Assembly (NCBI RefSeq): GCF_003382285.1
Contig: NZ_QTJR01000008.1
Span: 1-64,000, forward strand
From: Lysobacter soli
GTDB taxonomy: Bacteria; Pseudomonadota; Gammaproteobacteria; Xanthomonadales; Xanthomonadaceae
Length of the DNA: 64,000 nt
Direction of reading: 5' to 3'
Below the pieces are notes generated by a model. That model was not told the origin of the DNA and ran no database searches. It saw only the letters and a list, made by a program, of their open reading frames with translations. Numbering within the stretch: the first letter of the stretch is position 1; each line of letters opens with the position of its first letter. Shown here piece after piece: positions 27,363 through 36,669 of the stretch. The translations under genes were made by a program, and so were the position numbers.

Positions 27363-28100
27363 TCAGCGCTGCGTGCCGGTGACGTCCGGGCCGTACTGGC
27401 CGAGCCAGCGGTAGATCACGCCGCCGAGCAGGCCGCCTGCGATCGGCGCGACCCAGAACAGCCACAGCTGCGACATCGCGACAGGACCTGCGAACAGCGC
27501 CACGCCCGTCGAGCGCGCCGGGTTCACCGAGGTATTGGTCACCGGGATGCTGATCAGGTGGATCAGCGTGAGCGCCAAGCCGATCGCGATCGGCGCGAAG
27601 CCCACCGGCGCGCGCACGTGCGTGGCGCCGAGGATCACCACCAGGAACATCGCGGTCATCACGATTTCCGTCAGGAACGCCGCGTTGATGCTGTAGCCGC
27701 CCGGCGAATGCGAACCGTAGCCGTTGCTGGCGAAGGCGCCGGCCGCGTTCGGATCGATCGCGAAGCCCGGCGTGCCGCGGGCGATGTGGAACAGGATGAA
27801 GCCGGCGAAGATGCCGCCCAGCACCTGGGCGATGATGTAGGGCACCAGTTCGCGCGCCGGGAAGCGGCCGCCGGCCCACAGGCCGAAACTCACCGCCGGA
27901 TTGAAATGACCACCGGAAATGTGGCCCAGCGCATACGCGCCGGTGAGCACCGTGAGGCCGAACGCCAGCGAGACGCCGAGCAGGCCGATGCCGAGGGGAT
28001 TGCCGTCACCGCCGAAATTGGCTGCCAGTACCGCACTGCCGCAGCCACCAAGGACCAACCAGAACGTGCCGATGAATTCGGCCGCAAGCTTCCTGATCAT
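27363..28100 (-). CDS. aqpZ: Aquaporin Z
   Basis: The 245-residue inner-membrane channel passes water. Both NPA boxes are intact: N67-PA in [13 protein letters not shown] and N193-PA in [10 protein letters not shown], separated as usual by three membrane spans. The narrow pore residues typical of AqpZ (for example histidine in [13 protein letters not shown]) are present, arguing against a glycerol channel. An insert around 105-130 ([17 protein letters not shown]) is normal for bacterial AqpZ. AGGAGA precedes ATG 28100. It is monocistronic. Confidence 0.95.
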   Translation of the reverse strand: MIRKLAAEFIGTFWLVLGGCGSAVLAANFGGDGNPLGIGLLGVSLAFGLTVLTGAYALGHISGGHFNPAVSFGLWAGGRFPARELVPYIIAQVLGGIFAGFILFHIARGTPGFAIDPNAAGAFASNGYGSHSPGGYSINAAFLTEIVMTAMFLVVILGATHVRAPVGFAPIAIGLALTLIHLISIPVTNTSVNPARSTGVALFAGPVAMSQLWLFWVAPIAGGLLGGVIYRWLGQYGPDVTGTQR

Positions 28101-28291
28101 GTTGCACTTCTCCTGCCCAGGGATTGAGGGAAACCGTGCTGCGCTGCGTTTTCGCAGGCAAAACGGGCTCGGATCTTAGGAGCGGCAGGAGCGACGGTAA
28201 CTGCGAAAGAAGCTGATTGCACGCGCAAGCCGATTGACGGCGCTCCGCCCGGCATCGCGGGCGGATGAGCCGTCCGGCTCGCCCGGAGACG

Positions 28292-28750
28292 TCAGTTGCT
28301 GGTCAGGCGCGTGGCGGGAAAGCGCATCGACTGCGCCTGGTTCAAGGTCGGGGCCAGGTCCGGCACCGATGCCTGCAACCAGATGTGCGCGACGCGACCG
28401 TCGGGCAGCTGCACGAGCGTCTCGCGGACCTGCATGTCCGGCTTGGTCGCCAGTTCGCCCTTGTACCAGTACACGCTCTGCCCATCGATCACCGCTTCTT
28501 CGGCGCGGTTGCCGCGCTTGGGCTCGAAGTTCGCCTTGCGCGAGATGTACAGGCCGAACGCTTCGGAGCCGTCCGCACGCAACGCGCGGCAGAAGTCCGA
28601 ACCGCCAGTGGCCTTGTATTCCCACGTCAGCCCCGAATTCGCCGGAAGCTGCGGGCAGCTGACTCCATTCTGCGATTCCTGCGCGTATGCACCGCCGAAG
28701 CTACCGGCGAGCACGAGCAGGGCCGACATACGCCATGCCGTCGTCTTCAC
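28292..28750 (-). CDS. Secreted hypothetical protein
   Basis: The 152-residue product begins with a signal peptide (MKTTAWRMSALLVLAGSFGG, cleavage near AYA). I start at GTG 28750 because AGGGGG lies six bases upstream and the basic n-region is included; ATG 28729 would lack it. The mature protein has two cysteines (SCPQL, DFCRAL) that could form a disulfide, and a strand-rich pattern with TWEYKATGG and VYWYKGEL. I recognise no family. Confidence 0.75.
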   Translation of the reverse strand: MKTTAWRMSALLVLAGSFGGAYAQESQNGVSCPQLPANSGLTWEYKATGGSDFCRALRADGSEAFGLYISRKANFEPKRGNRAEEAVIDGQSVYWYKGELATKPDMQVRETLVQLPDGRVAHIWLQASVPDLAPTLNQAQSMRFPATRLTSN

Positions 28751-28925
28751 GACAAACCCCCTGTTGATCGTTACACCCCATGCAACGAAACAGCCCGTGG
28801 CGGACTGCTGTGTGACCGCCGAAACGTGACGGATCGGCCGGTCTGGATCGAACATAGTCCAGAAAACGGCACTTGACAAATAACCAGACTTAATAGGCGG
28901 ATGCTCGGGCTTATGAGTCGCCCGA

Positions 28926-28943
28926 GGCCCCGTTTCCGGGGCC
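28926..28943 (-). terminator. Hairpin after the exonuclease gene
   Basis: GGCCCCG and CGGGGCC pair around TTTC about 90 bp past the stop of the minus-strand exonuclease gene. A second stem (GGCC/GGCC around GGAAA) follows at once. No T-run is present, so termination is only likely. Confidence 0.4.
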
Positions 28944-29034
28944 GGAACGGCCGGAAACGGCCGATTTCACGGGCTTCCGGGCGGTCCAGGTGGTTTCCCG
29001 CGAAACCATTTGCGCGGCCGAAGGCCCCGGACGA

Positions 29035-29907
29035 TCAGGCCCAGGCTTCCACCGCCGGCAGCGGTGTCTCCTGTGCGGCATCCATATCCGCGGCGGTCAG
29101 TTCCGACAAATGCAGCAGCAGTTCGGCCAGCGTCGCCACGTCGCGATCGTTATGCGCGAGCACGCGCCGCAGGTTGAGCGCCGAGCCGCCACGCAGGTAC
29201 GACAGCCATGCGGCGGGCGCTTCGGAGCCGGGCAGATCGTCCTCGCGGACGACGTTCAACGCGCGACGTTCGATCGTCGCGAGCCGGCAGTTTTCCCAGC
29301 GGCCGCGATAGCGGCGCCGCGTCGGATACAGCAGGTCGACATGCGACAGCTCGGCCAGTGGCGTGCCCATGCGGTTCAGCCGGAAACGCGTGGCGAGCAG
29401 CGGCGCGTCGTAGCACTTGCCGTTGTAGCTGACCAGCGTCGTGTCCGGACGCAGCCACTGCCGGAAGACGTCGAGCATCGCTGCTTCGCCGGACATCGCC
29501 GTGATCAGCAGCTGCCGCACGCGCAGCGCGCCCTCGAACCAGTCGGCGGCGCCGATCATGAAGGCGCGCGTGCCGCTGCCGCCGGCCAGGCCCGTGGTTT
29601 CGGTGTCGAAGAACATCAGGTTCTGTGCATCGAGCGCATCACGCCGATCGAACCGTCCGTCTATCCACGTCTGCGGCGGCGCGAACGGCAGTCGCGCTTC
29701 GACCAGACGCAGGCCCGGTGCGATCTCCACGCCCGGTACGTGGCGGTCGTTCGATGCGATGCGCGCCACCGGTTCCGGCGCGCGACGTCGCAGATGGCGG
29801 CGCAGGTCGTCGATGCTCGGCGTTCGCGCCGGCTCGACCTGCTTCGTGGGAGCCGCTGCGCCCGCCTGCCGCTTGAGTTGTTGAAGACGCGCGAGGGTCA
29901 GACTCAT
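29035..29907 (-). CDS. MrfB-like DEDDh exonuclease (YprB family)
   Basis: The 290-residue protein carries an RNase H-like exonuclease domain. The first motif is LMFFDTETTGLAGGSGT with metal ligands D101 and E103. VSYNGKCYDAPLL near residue 160 is the second region, and LAHNDRDVATLAELL supplies the late His/Asp residues. In Bacillus the YprB/MrfB exonuclease works with helicase MrfA in mitomycin C repair. This copy lacks the TPR extension of the Bacillus protein (about 413 residues). Its ATG overlaps the helicase stop (ATGA). Confidence 0.85.
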   Translation of the reverse strand: MSLTLARLQQLKRQAGAAAPTKQVEPARTPSIDDLRRHLRRRAPEPVARIASNDRHVPGVEIAPGLRLVEARLPFAPPQTWIDGRFDRRDALDAQNLMFFDTETTGLAGGSGTRAFMIGAADWFEGALRVRQLLITAMSGEAAMLDVFRQWLRPDTTLVSYNGKCYDAPLLATRFRLNRMGTPLAELSHVDLLYPTRRRYRGRWENCRLATIERRALNVVREDDLPGSEAPAAWLSYLRGGSALNLRRVLAHNDRDVATLAELLLHLSELTAADMDAAQETPLPAVEAWA

Positions 29908-32327
29908 GCCGGTGCCAGCGCCTTCAGCACGCGCAGCGCGAGCGCGCGCGGCGCGATGCTCGCGTCTTCGTCCATCGCGAGCACCGGCCCCACGCACGCC
30001 GGGCAACCGGCCTTGCAGTCGCAACGTTCGACCAGTTCGACCGCGCGCTGCACGAGTTCGCGCTGGCGAAAATGCAGCGGTTCGCTCAGGCCCACGCCGC
30101 CGGGGTAGTTGTCGTAGAGGTACACGGTGGGCACGAAACGCTCGCCGTCTTCCAGCGTGGCCGCATCGTCGCCCGCCCCGCGCAGCTGCCCACGGCCGCG
30201 CCCGTCGGCGCTGGCGAACCACGCGCCGTTGCCGTCGCCGACGGCCTTCTGCAGATCGACGCCTTCGGCCATCACCGCGAGCTTGGCGACGACATGCAGC
30301 GCATATCCGGCGCCGAGGAAACCGTCGAGCGCTTCCTGCCTCGATGCGAATTCCGACTCCAGCACGGCCGGCGGAAGCTGCCACCACACGCTCGTCGTAT
30401 GCAGCTCCTGGTCGGGCAGCGTGACCGGGCCGTAGCCGATGTTCTCGTGCGTGTAGTAGCGGATCTTCTTGTAGCCGGCGACGCGCCGCACCACGTGCAC
30501 CTCGCCGTGGTGGCAGGTGCCGCGACCGGCGGGCGAACCGTCGAAACGTTCGAGCACCTTCAGCTTGGTGTAGTCGATCGCGTCGGTGTAGTAGTCCACG
30601 TGCGTGCGCGTGACGAACGCCTTGCGGCCGTCCCAGTCGAGCTTTTCGACCTGGTAGGGCGTGGCCTGCACCATGTAGATCGCGCCTTCGTACAGCGTGA
30701 GCGGCGCGGAGGAGAAATCGACTTCGGCGATGATCGTCTGCCGGCCTTCGGTGCGATCGACCACGACGAAATTGCCGTCGGCGACCGAACGCAGGCTCAC
30801 CGCGTTGGCGGGGTAGCTGTCGGCGATCCACTCCCAGCGATCGTTCTCGTTGTGGACCACGCCATCTTCGGAAAGCAGTTGCAAATACACCTGCGGATCG
30901 ACCGGTCCGAACAGCTCGCGCGCCTGGAACGGCAGCTCGAACGCCGCGCAGCGGATGTGGTCCAGCAGGATCACCGGCTGGTCGGCGTGGATGCGCGCGT
31001 GTTCGGGCGAGGCACTGGCGAAGAACTCCGGATGCCGGATGACGTACTGGTCCAGCGGATCGGAACTGGCGACCAGCACGCCGACCGACGCCTGCTTTCG
31101 CCGGCCCGCGCGGCCGAAGCGCTGCCACGTCGCGGCGATCGATCCGGGATAGCCGTTGAGCACCACTGCATCGAGCGCGCCGATGTCCACGCCCAGCTCC
31201 AGCGCGGAAGTCGAGACGATGCCGTCGATGGTGCCGGCGCGCATGGCGCGTTCGGTCTCGCGGCGTTCGGTCGGCAGATAGCCGCCGCGGTAGCTGCGGA
31301 TGCGCGCGGGCTTGCGCGGATCGTTGTCGAAGACGTCCTTGAGGTACTTGGTCAGCACTTCCACCATCAATCGCGACTGCGCGAACACAAGCGTCTTCAA
31401 CCCGGCCTTGATGGTCAGGCGCGCGATGAGGTTGCTCTGCGACCGCGCAGAGGCGCGCAGGCCGAGGTCGGGATTGACCACCGGCGGGTTCCACAGCAGC
31501 ACATGCTTGTCGCCGCTGGGCGCGCCGGATTCGGTGACGGCGGTGACGTCGCGCTCGGTCAGCGCTTCGGCGTGCGCCTTCGGATTGCCGATCGTCGCCG
31601 AGCACAGGATGAACTGCGGCTTCGAACCATAGAACGCGCAGATGCGCTGCAGGCGGCGGATCACGTTCGCCACGTGCGAACCGAACACGCCGCGGTAGCT
31701 GTGTACTTCATCGATCACCACATAGCGCAGGTTCTCGAAGAACTGCGCCCATTTGGTGTGGTGCGGCAGGATGCCCTGGTGGAGCATGTCCGGATTGCTC
31801 ACCACGATGTCGCCGTGCAGGCGGATCGCCTGCCGCGCATCGCCCGGCGTGTCGCCGTCGAAGGTGAAGGTGCGCACGCCGAGATTGCCGGCGGCGTTGA
31901 GTTCGAGCAGTTCGGCGACCTGGTCCTGCGCGAGGGCTTTGGTCGGGAACAGGAACAACGCCTTCGAACGCTGCGTCGATGCGGCGGCCAGCACGGGCAG
32001 CAGGTAGCACAGGCTCTTGCCCGACGCGGTGGCGGTGGCGATCACCACGTCCTCGCCGCGCCGCACCGCGTGCCACGCCTCGGCCTGGTGCGAATAGAGG
32101 CGGTCGATCCCGCGCGCGCCCAGCGCCTGCACCACGCCGGCGGGAACGTCGTCCGGCATAGGCACGCTCCGCTCGGGCCGGCCGGGCACCGTGTGCACGC
32201 CGGTAATGCGCGAGAGGTACTTGTTCTCCAGCCGCTGCGCGAGCGCGCGCCCGTCGGCGGCGGGCCGCGGTCGTGCGACCTCGGGAAAGACGGAGAGGTC
32301 GGACGGACTGCGCGCCGGCTGGCTCAT
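29904..32327 (-). CDS. MrfA-like DEXH helicase with DUF1998 domain (YprA family)
   Basis: The 807-residue superfamily 2 helicase has Walker A TATASGKS (98-105), DEVH box VVIDEVHSYRG (206-209), motif III SAT (243-245) and the C-terminal motif VI WQRFGRAGRR. The DUF1998 region ends with a four-cysteine metal site CDCKAGCPAC (C769, C771, C775, C778). This matches YprA/MrfA and eukaryotic Hrq1. MrfA is a 3'-5' helicase for repair of mitomycin-type lesions independent of UvrABC. I start at ATG 32327; the upstream frame has no family sequence. It is coupled to the exonuclease gene. Confidence 0.9.
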   Translation of the reverse strand: MSQPARSPSDLSVFPEVARPRPAADGRALAQRLENKYLSRITGVHTVPGRPERSVPMPDDVPAGVVQALGARGIDRLYSHQAEAWHAVRRGEDVVIATATASGKSLCYLLPVLAAASTQRSKALFLFPTKALAQDQVAELLELNAAGNLGVRTFTFDGDTPGDARQAIRLHGDIVVSNPDMLHQGILPHHTKWAQFFENLRYVVIDEVHSYRGVFGSHVANVIRRLQRICAFYGSKPQFILCSATIGNPKAHAEALTERDVTAVTESGAPSGDKHVLLWNPPVVNPDLGLRASARSQSNLIARLTIKAGLKTLVFAQSRLMVEVLTKYLKDVFDNDPRKPARIRSYRGGYLPTERRETERAMRAGTIDGIVSTSALELGVDIGALDAVVLNGYPGSIAATWQRFGRAGRRKQASVGVLVASSDPLDQYVIRHPEFFASASPEHARIHADQPVILLDHIRCAAFELPFQARELFGPVDPQVYLQLLSEDGVVHNENDRWEWIADSYPANAVSLRSVADGNFVVVDRTEGRQTIIAEVDFSSAPLTLYEGAIYMVQATPYQVEKLDWDGRKAFVTRTHVDYYTDAIDYTKLKVLERFDGSPAGRGTCHHGEVHVVRRVAGYKKIRYYTHENIGYGPVTLPDQELHTTSVWWQLPPAVLESEFASRQEALDGFLGAGYALHVVAKLAVMAEGVDLQKAVGDGNGAWFASADGRGRGQLRGAGDDAATLEDGERFVPTVYLYDNYPGGVGLSEPLHFRQRELVQRAVELVERCDCKAGCPACVGPVLAMDEDASIAPRALALRVLKALAPA

Positions 32328-32429
32328 GCGGATTCGATTCGCGGAAGGGCAGGGCGTTGTAGGGCGCGCGGGTCTCAGGGAGTGAGACTGCGTGATTCGG
32401 TGTTGGAGTTCGCGCGTGCGCATCCGAAG

Positions 32430-32462
32430 CCGTCATCCCTGCGAAGGCCGGGACCCAGGCCC
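32430..32462. repeat. Single REP hairpin, inverted form
   Basis: One CCCGGC-type hairpin (GTCATCCCTGCG...GGCCGGGACCCAGG) lies between the divergent helicase and metallo-beta-lactamase genes. It resembles the hairpins near 36673 and 51606. Confidence 0.55.
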
Positions 32463-32558
32463 GCAACGTTCGGGCATTGCGGCACCGGAAAACCTGCCGC
32501 GCTAAGCTCTCGCGCGTCCCGGCGTGGTCGCCGGTCCTTCCACCCTCGGAGCACCCCC

Positions 32559-33524
32559 ATGACCCGCACGTCCCTTTCCCTCACGGTTTCCCTGCTACTC
32601 GCCGGCGCGATGCTCGGCGGCTGCGCGAAGCCCGCATCCGAAGAGCAGGCCGCCGCGCCGGCGACTCCGGCCGCAACGCCGGCTGCGCCGGCGCCTGCAC
32701 CCGCGCCGCAGGAAAGCGCCGACATCTTCCGCTTCAAGGTCGGGGCGCTCGATGCGGTCGCGCTGCTCGACGGCACCATCGACACGCCCAACGACGGCAA
32801 GACCTTCGGCGTCGGCCAGAAGACCGAGGACGTTGCCGCGCTGCTCACCGCAAACGGCCAGCCGACCGACGTGCTGCACCTGAGCATCCAGCCGCTGCTG
32901 GTGCGCGACGGCGACCGCACGCTGCTGTTCGACACCGGCGCCGGCGACGTGAGCTGGGCGAAGGCCGGCAAGCTGCAGGCGTCGCTGAAGGCGGCGGGCG
33001 TCGAGCCGGCGCAGGTCACGGACATCTTCATCTCGCACGGCCATCCCGACCACGTCGGCGGCCTGCTGGCGAAGGACGGCACGCTCGCGTTCCCCAACGC
33101 CGCCGTGCACCTGTCGGCGCCGGAGTGGGCGGCGATCCAGAAGAACCCCGACGCGGCCAAGCTCGTCGCGGCGATCGGCCCGAAGGTCGCGACCTTCGAA
33201 CCCGGCGCGACCGTGCTGCCGGGCGTCACCGCCGTCGCGCTGCCGGGCCACACTCCGGGCCACAGCGCGTACGAGATCGCGTCGGGCGGGGAGCGCCTGC
33301 TCTACATCGGCGACGCCGCGCATCACTCCATCGTGTCGGTGCAGCGCCCGGACTGGACCATCGGCTACGACACCGACGCGCCGACCGCCCAGGCCGCACG
33401 CCGCGCGCTGCTCAAGCGCGCCGCCGACGGCAACCTGCGCGTGTACGCGGTGCACTTCCCGTTCCCGGGCCTCGGCCACGTGAAGGCGCAGGGCGATGCG
33501 TACGTGTGGGTGCCGGAGGGGTGA
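32559..33524 (+). CDS. MBL-fold metallohydrolase lipoprotein
   Basis: The 321-residue product has a lipobox LGGC (cysteine 22), then a proline/alanine linker (30-52). The metallo-beta-lactamase domain has metal motif HGHPDH (H160, H162, D164, H165), a further ligand in LPGHTPGHSAYEI and the aspartate in LLYIGDAAHHS. The last histidine is in VYAVHFPFPGLGH. It resembles lactonase-like and quorum-quenching hydrolases of the family, but the substrate cannot be fixed. A GGAG site lies seven bases before ATG 32559. Confidence 0.9.
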   Translation: MTRTSLSLTVSLLLAGAMLGGCAKPASEEQAAAPATPAATPAAPAPAPAPQESADIFRFKVGALDAVALLDGTIDTPNDGKTFGVGQKTEDVAALLTANGQPTDVLHLSIQPLLVRDGDRTLLFDTGAGDVSWAKAGKLQASLKAAGVEPAQVTDIFISHGHPDHVGGLLAKDGTLAFPNAAVHLSAPEWAAIQKNPDAAKLVAAIGPKVATFEPGATVLPGVTAVALPGHTPGHSAYEIASGGERLLYIGDAAHHSIVSVQRPDWTIGYDTDAPTAQAARRALLKRAADGNLRVYAVHFPFPGLGHVKAQGDAYVWVPEG

Positions 33525-33539
33525 GTCGCTGCTTTAACC

Positions 33540-34000
33540 CTCAGCTTCAGCTCGAAAGCGCAAAGCGGAATGGATTCCAGCTTTCGCTGGAGTGACGAAG
33601 GTGCAAGCCCCTCTCCCATCGGCGACCGAAGGGAGTGCAGGGCTGAGAGGGGTTGGGGTGAGGGGCAACGGAGTGGTCGCGGTGACCGATGAGTGCCGCA
33701 CAGTGCTGCGCTCTTGCTTCGCTCGTCGAAACGCGAAGCCCAAATGGATTCCAGCTTCGCTGGAATGACGAGATTGGAAGCCCCTCTCCCAACGGGAGAG
33801 GGGTTGGGGTGAGGGGCAACGGAGTGGTTGCGGTGACCGACGAGTGCCGCACAGTGCTGCGTGGTTGCTTCGCTCGTCGAAATTGCGAAGCCCAAAAATG
33901 GATTCCAGCGTTCGCTGGAATGACGGTGAGGTTGGTCGGCGGCGTCGGAGTTGCCCAGGTGCTACGAGCCTGGTTCCCGGCTTTCGCCGGGATGACGATG
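33540..34000. repeat. Cluster of six REP hairpins in two compound modules
   Basis: The 477-bp gap 33525-34001 has no gene. Order: GATTCCAGC hairpin near 33571; a CCCTCTCCC hairpin with an inserted 26-bp stem-loop (33607-33668); GATTCCAGC hairpin near 33744; CCCTCTCCC hairpin (33781-33820); GATTCCAGC hairpin near 33899; CCCGGC hairpin near 33975. The spacers also repeat: both modules contain GAGTGCCGCACAGTGCTGCG and CTTCGCTCGTCGAAA. Confidence 0.85.
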
Positions 34001-34001
34001 C

Positions 34002-34661
34002 TCAGGGGCGCGCGCCCGGATCTGGCGTCCGCCCCGGCCATCGCCAGATCCCCCGCCGCGCCGTTCCATGATTCCCCAGCTGATACACGCCCACCGCCAC
34101 CGGCGCGAACGCGAACGCCGTGAAAGGCGCCACTTCCAGCTCCCGCAGGAACGCCGCACGCGCATGGCCGAGCGTCAGGTGTGGCGCGTAGTTCGCACCG
34201 CTGTGGTCCGGGACGAAGCGCTCGACATAGCGGAGCGTCGAGTCGCGGATCGGTGAACCATCGTCGTTTCGTACGAACGCCTCCGCCGTCCCGCCCGCGA
34301 TGGCCAGCGCCTGAGCCGTGGCGAGGCAATCGTCGGCCAGCGCCTGCAACGCCGGTGACGGGGCGATGCGCCACGACGCGCTGCCCGTGTCGCCATCGAC
34401 GCGCACCTGCACGCCGGTGACGTCCAGCGACAGCGCGAGCGGGTTCTGCGTTTCGGCGACGCTCGCAATCCCCGCCAGCAGCGCATCCAGATCGTGTTCG
34501 TAGACGTAACGCTGCACCAGCGTGACGTGCGGAAGGTGCGTGGCGTCGAATGCGAAACCGGCCGGATGATCCGCGCGCAACGCCGCGTTGAGTTCGCGTG
34601 CGCGGGCCTGCGTGACGGGGTCGGGTTCGAGCAGGACGTCGATGGCGATGGGGTGGCTCAT
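34002..34661 (-). CDS. 2'-5' RNA ligase-like 2H phosphoesterase
   Basis: The 219-residue protein has the two HxTx boxes of the 2H phosphoesterase superfamily: LPHVTLVQ near residue 44 and YAPHLTLGH near residue 168. Family members join or open 2'-5' phosphodiester or cyclic phosphate bonds in RNA or nucleotides. The spacing and internal symmetry fit. Start is ATG 34661, where MSHPIAIDVLLEPD begins; the frame is open upstream but without family sequence. Its substrate is not known. Confidence 0.82.
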   Translation of the reverse strand: MSHPIAIDVLLEPDPVTQARARELNAALRADHPAGFAFDATHLPHVTLVQRYVYEHDLDALLAGIASVAETQNPLALSLDVTGVQVRVDGDTGSASWRIAPSPALQALADDCLATAQALAIAGGTAEAFVRNDDGSPIRDSTLRYVERFVPDHSGANYAPHLTLGHARAAFLRELEVAPFTAFAFAPVAVGVYQLGNHGTARRGIWRWPGRTPDPGARP

Positions 34662-34833
34662 CGGGGCGCTCCCGGAGGGAAGGTGCGGCCTGCGTCTCAA
34701 GAATGAACAGGCCCGGCCGATAGAATGCCCGACAAACCGCGATGCGATGCGGCCTGCGGGCCGGAGCGCGCCGCCTTCATCCACGGCATGGAAGCCACAC
34801 GCGCGACGAAACCGCGCCGGACGACGCGATTCC

Positions 34834-36570
34834 ATGACCGCAACCCGCCGCCGACTCTCGCCGCTGCGCGTGTTCCTCGCCGCCACGGTGATCCTGATGG
34901 CGCTTGGCCTGTACGTGGTCGCCAACGCGATCCAGTTCGCGTCCGACTATCGCTCGGTCACGCACACCTACACCGTGCTCCAGCACCTGGACCGGATCGA
35001 GTCGCTCAAGCACCAGGCCGTGGCCGAATCGCGCGGCTACCTGCTCGCCGGGCGTGCCGAGAACCGCGACAGCTTCTGGCGCATCGGCGGCGCATTGCAG
35101 CGCGAGGCGGACCTGCTCGCCGAACAGGTCAGCGACAACCCCGAGCAGCTCGGACGCGCACTGGAGCTGCGGCGTTCCCTCGACGCGCGCCTGCGCCTGA
35201 GCGAACAGGCGATGCAGTCCTGGCGTCGCGGCGTCGACGCGCCGGTCGATGCGCCGCTGCTGGCAGCGATCCGCAACGGCGATCGCGACATCGCCACCCG
35301 GCTCGACAAGCTGCGGGCCGCCGAGAATGCACTGCTGTCCACGCGATCCAGGCGCGCGGAGCGCTCGGCCTGGCTGACGCTGCTGGCCGCGGGCATCGGC
35401 ATTCCGCTGAGCCTGCTGCTGATCGGCCATGCGCAGCGGCTGCTCGCGCGCGAGAACCGCGTGCGTCAGCAGGCCGAGGCCGCGGCGTCGGAATCCAACG
35501 CCGAACTCAACGCGACCGTGCAGCAACTCGCGCGGCTGTCCGACAGCATGGCCGCGCTGAGCCAGTATTCGGGGATGTTGCAAGGGGCGTCTGACGCGCA
35601 GGAACTCTACGAAATCACCGCCTCGACGTTCCGCCAGCTGCTGCCGGGAATGGGCGGCCTGCTGTACGTCATCCGTGCTTCGCGCGACCACGCCGAACTC
35701 GTCGCGCAATGGGGCAGCCCGGTGGCGCCGAACGATCCGGCGCCGGCGCTGCAGGCATGCTGGTCGGTGCGCAAGCACGCGCCGTTCGCGATGGAAGACC
35801 TGCGCCACGGCCTGCGGTGCTCGCACATCGGCCGGCCGCATGGCGCCGAAGACGTGCACGGCCTCTGCGTGCCGCTGAGCGCGCATGGCGAAGTGGTGGG
35901 CTGGCTGTCGCTGCAGGGCGAGGGCGCTCGCGGCCGCATTCCCGACGAATCGCTGGCGATCCGCCTGTGCGAGCAGCTGTCGCTCGCGCTCGCCAACGTG
36001 CGCCTGCGCGAAAGCCTGCGCCACCAGGCGGTACGCGATCCGCTCACCGGACTGTTCAATCGTCGTTACCTGGAGGAATCGCTGGCGCGCGAGATCGCCC
36101 GCTGCCAACGACGCGAACAGCCGCTCGCGGTGCTGATGCTCGACATCGACCACTTCAAGGCCTTCAACGACCGCCACGGTCACGCAATGGGCGACGCGGC
36201 GCTGTCGGCCTTCGCGCGCATGCTGAAGACGCGCTGCCGTCCGGAAGACATCGCCTGCCGCTACGGCGGCGAGGAATTCACGCTGATCCTGCCGGAAAGC
36301 GACTTGGCGACCGCGCTCGAACGCGCCGAGGACATCCGCGCCGGCGCGGCCATGCTGCGCATCGGCGAATCCGACGGCGCGATGCTGCGCATCACGGTGT
36401 CGATCGGCGTCGCGTTGATGCCGGAACACGGCGATGTCGGCCTGGAACTCATGCGCGCGGGCGATCGCGCGCTGTATCGCGCCAAGCACGAGGGACGCGA
36501 TCGCGTGGCGGTAGCGGCGGGACGCGTGGTCGAAGGGGCTGCGGTGCTGGAGCTGGATCGAATGGTGTGA
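34834..36570 (+). CDS. CHASE3-GAF-GGDEF diguanylate cyclase
   Basis: The 578-residue protein makes cyclic di-GMP. An N-terminal membrane span (12-33), a periplasmic helical CHASE3-like domain (about 38-165) and a second span (about 172-192) form the sensor. A coiled linker and a GAF domain (about 235-390) follow. The GGDEF domain has active site GGEEF (from 478) and the inhibitory I-site RPED (469-472), exactly five residues before it, so product feedback is likely. DPLTGLFNRR marks the domain start. ATG 34834 begins MTATRRRLSP. Confidence 0.94.
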   Translation: MTATRRRLSPLRVFLAATVILMALGLYVVANAIQFASDYRSVTHTYTVLQHLDRIESLKHQAVAESRGYLLAGRAENRDSFWRIGGALQREADLLAEQVSDNPEQLGRALELRRSLDARLRLSEQAMQSWRRGVDAPVDAPLLAAIRNGDRDIATRLDKLRAAENALLSTRSRRAERSAWLTLLAAGIGIPLSLLLIGHAQRLLARENRVRQQAEAAASESNAELNATVQQLARLSDSMAALSQYSGMLQGASDAQELYEITASTFRQLLPGMGGLLYVIRASRDHAELVAQWGSPVAPNDPAPALQACWSVRKHAPFAMEDLRHGLRCSHIGRPHGAEDVHGLCVPLSAHGEVVGWLSLQGEGARGRIPDESLAIRLCEQLSLALANVRLRESLRHQAVRDPLTGLFNRRYLEESLAREIARCQRREQPLAVLMLDIDHFKAFNDRHGHAMGDAALSAFARMLKTRCRPEDIACRYGGEEFTLILPESDLATALERAEDIRAGAAMLRIGESDGAMLRITVSIGVALMPEHGDVGLELMRAGDRALYRAKHEGRDRVAVAAGRVVEGAAVLELDRMV

Positions 36571-36669
36571 TGCGGGGCTTCATGACGCATTCGTCGTGAT
36601 GCGTCGTGTGCGTTGCGTGGTGACGCGTTGATTACCATCGCCTTGTATTCAGCTGTCTCTGGTCTATTC

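Noticed and set aside
28873-28896. TTGACA at 28873 as a sigma-70 promoter
   Set aside because: The nearest TAATAG lies only 12 bp away, too close for a normal -35/-10 pair, and no plus-strand gene follows.
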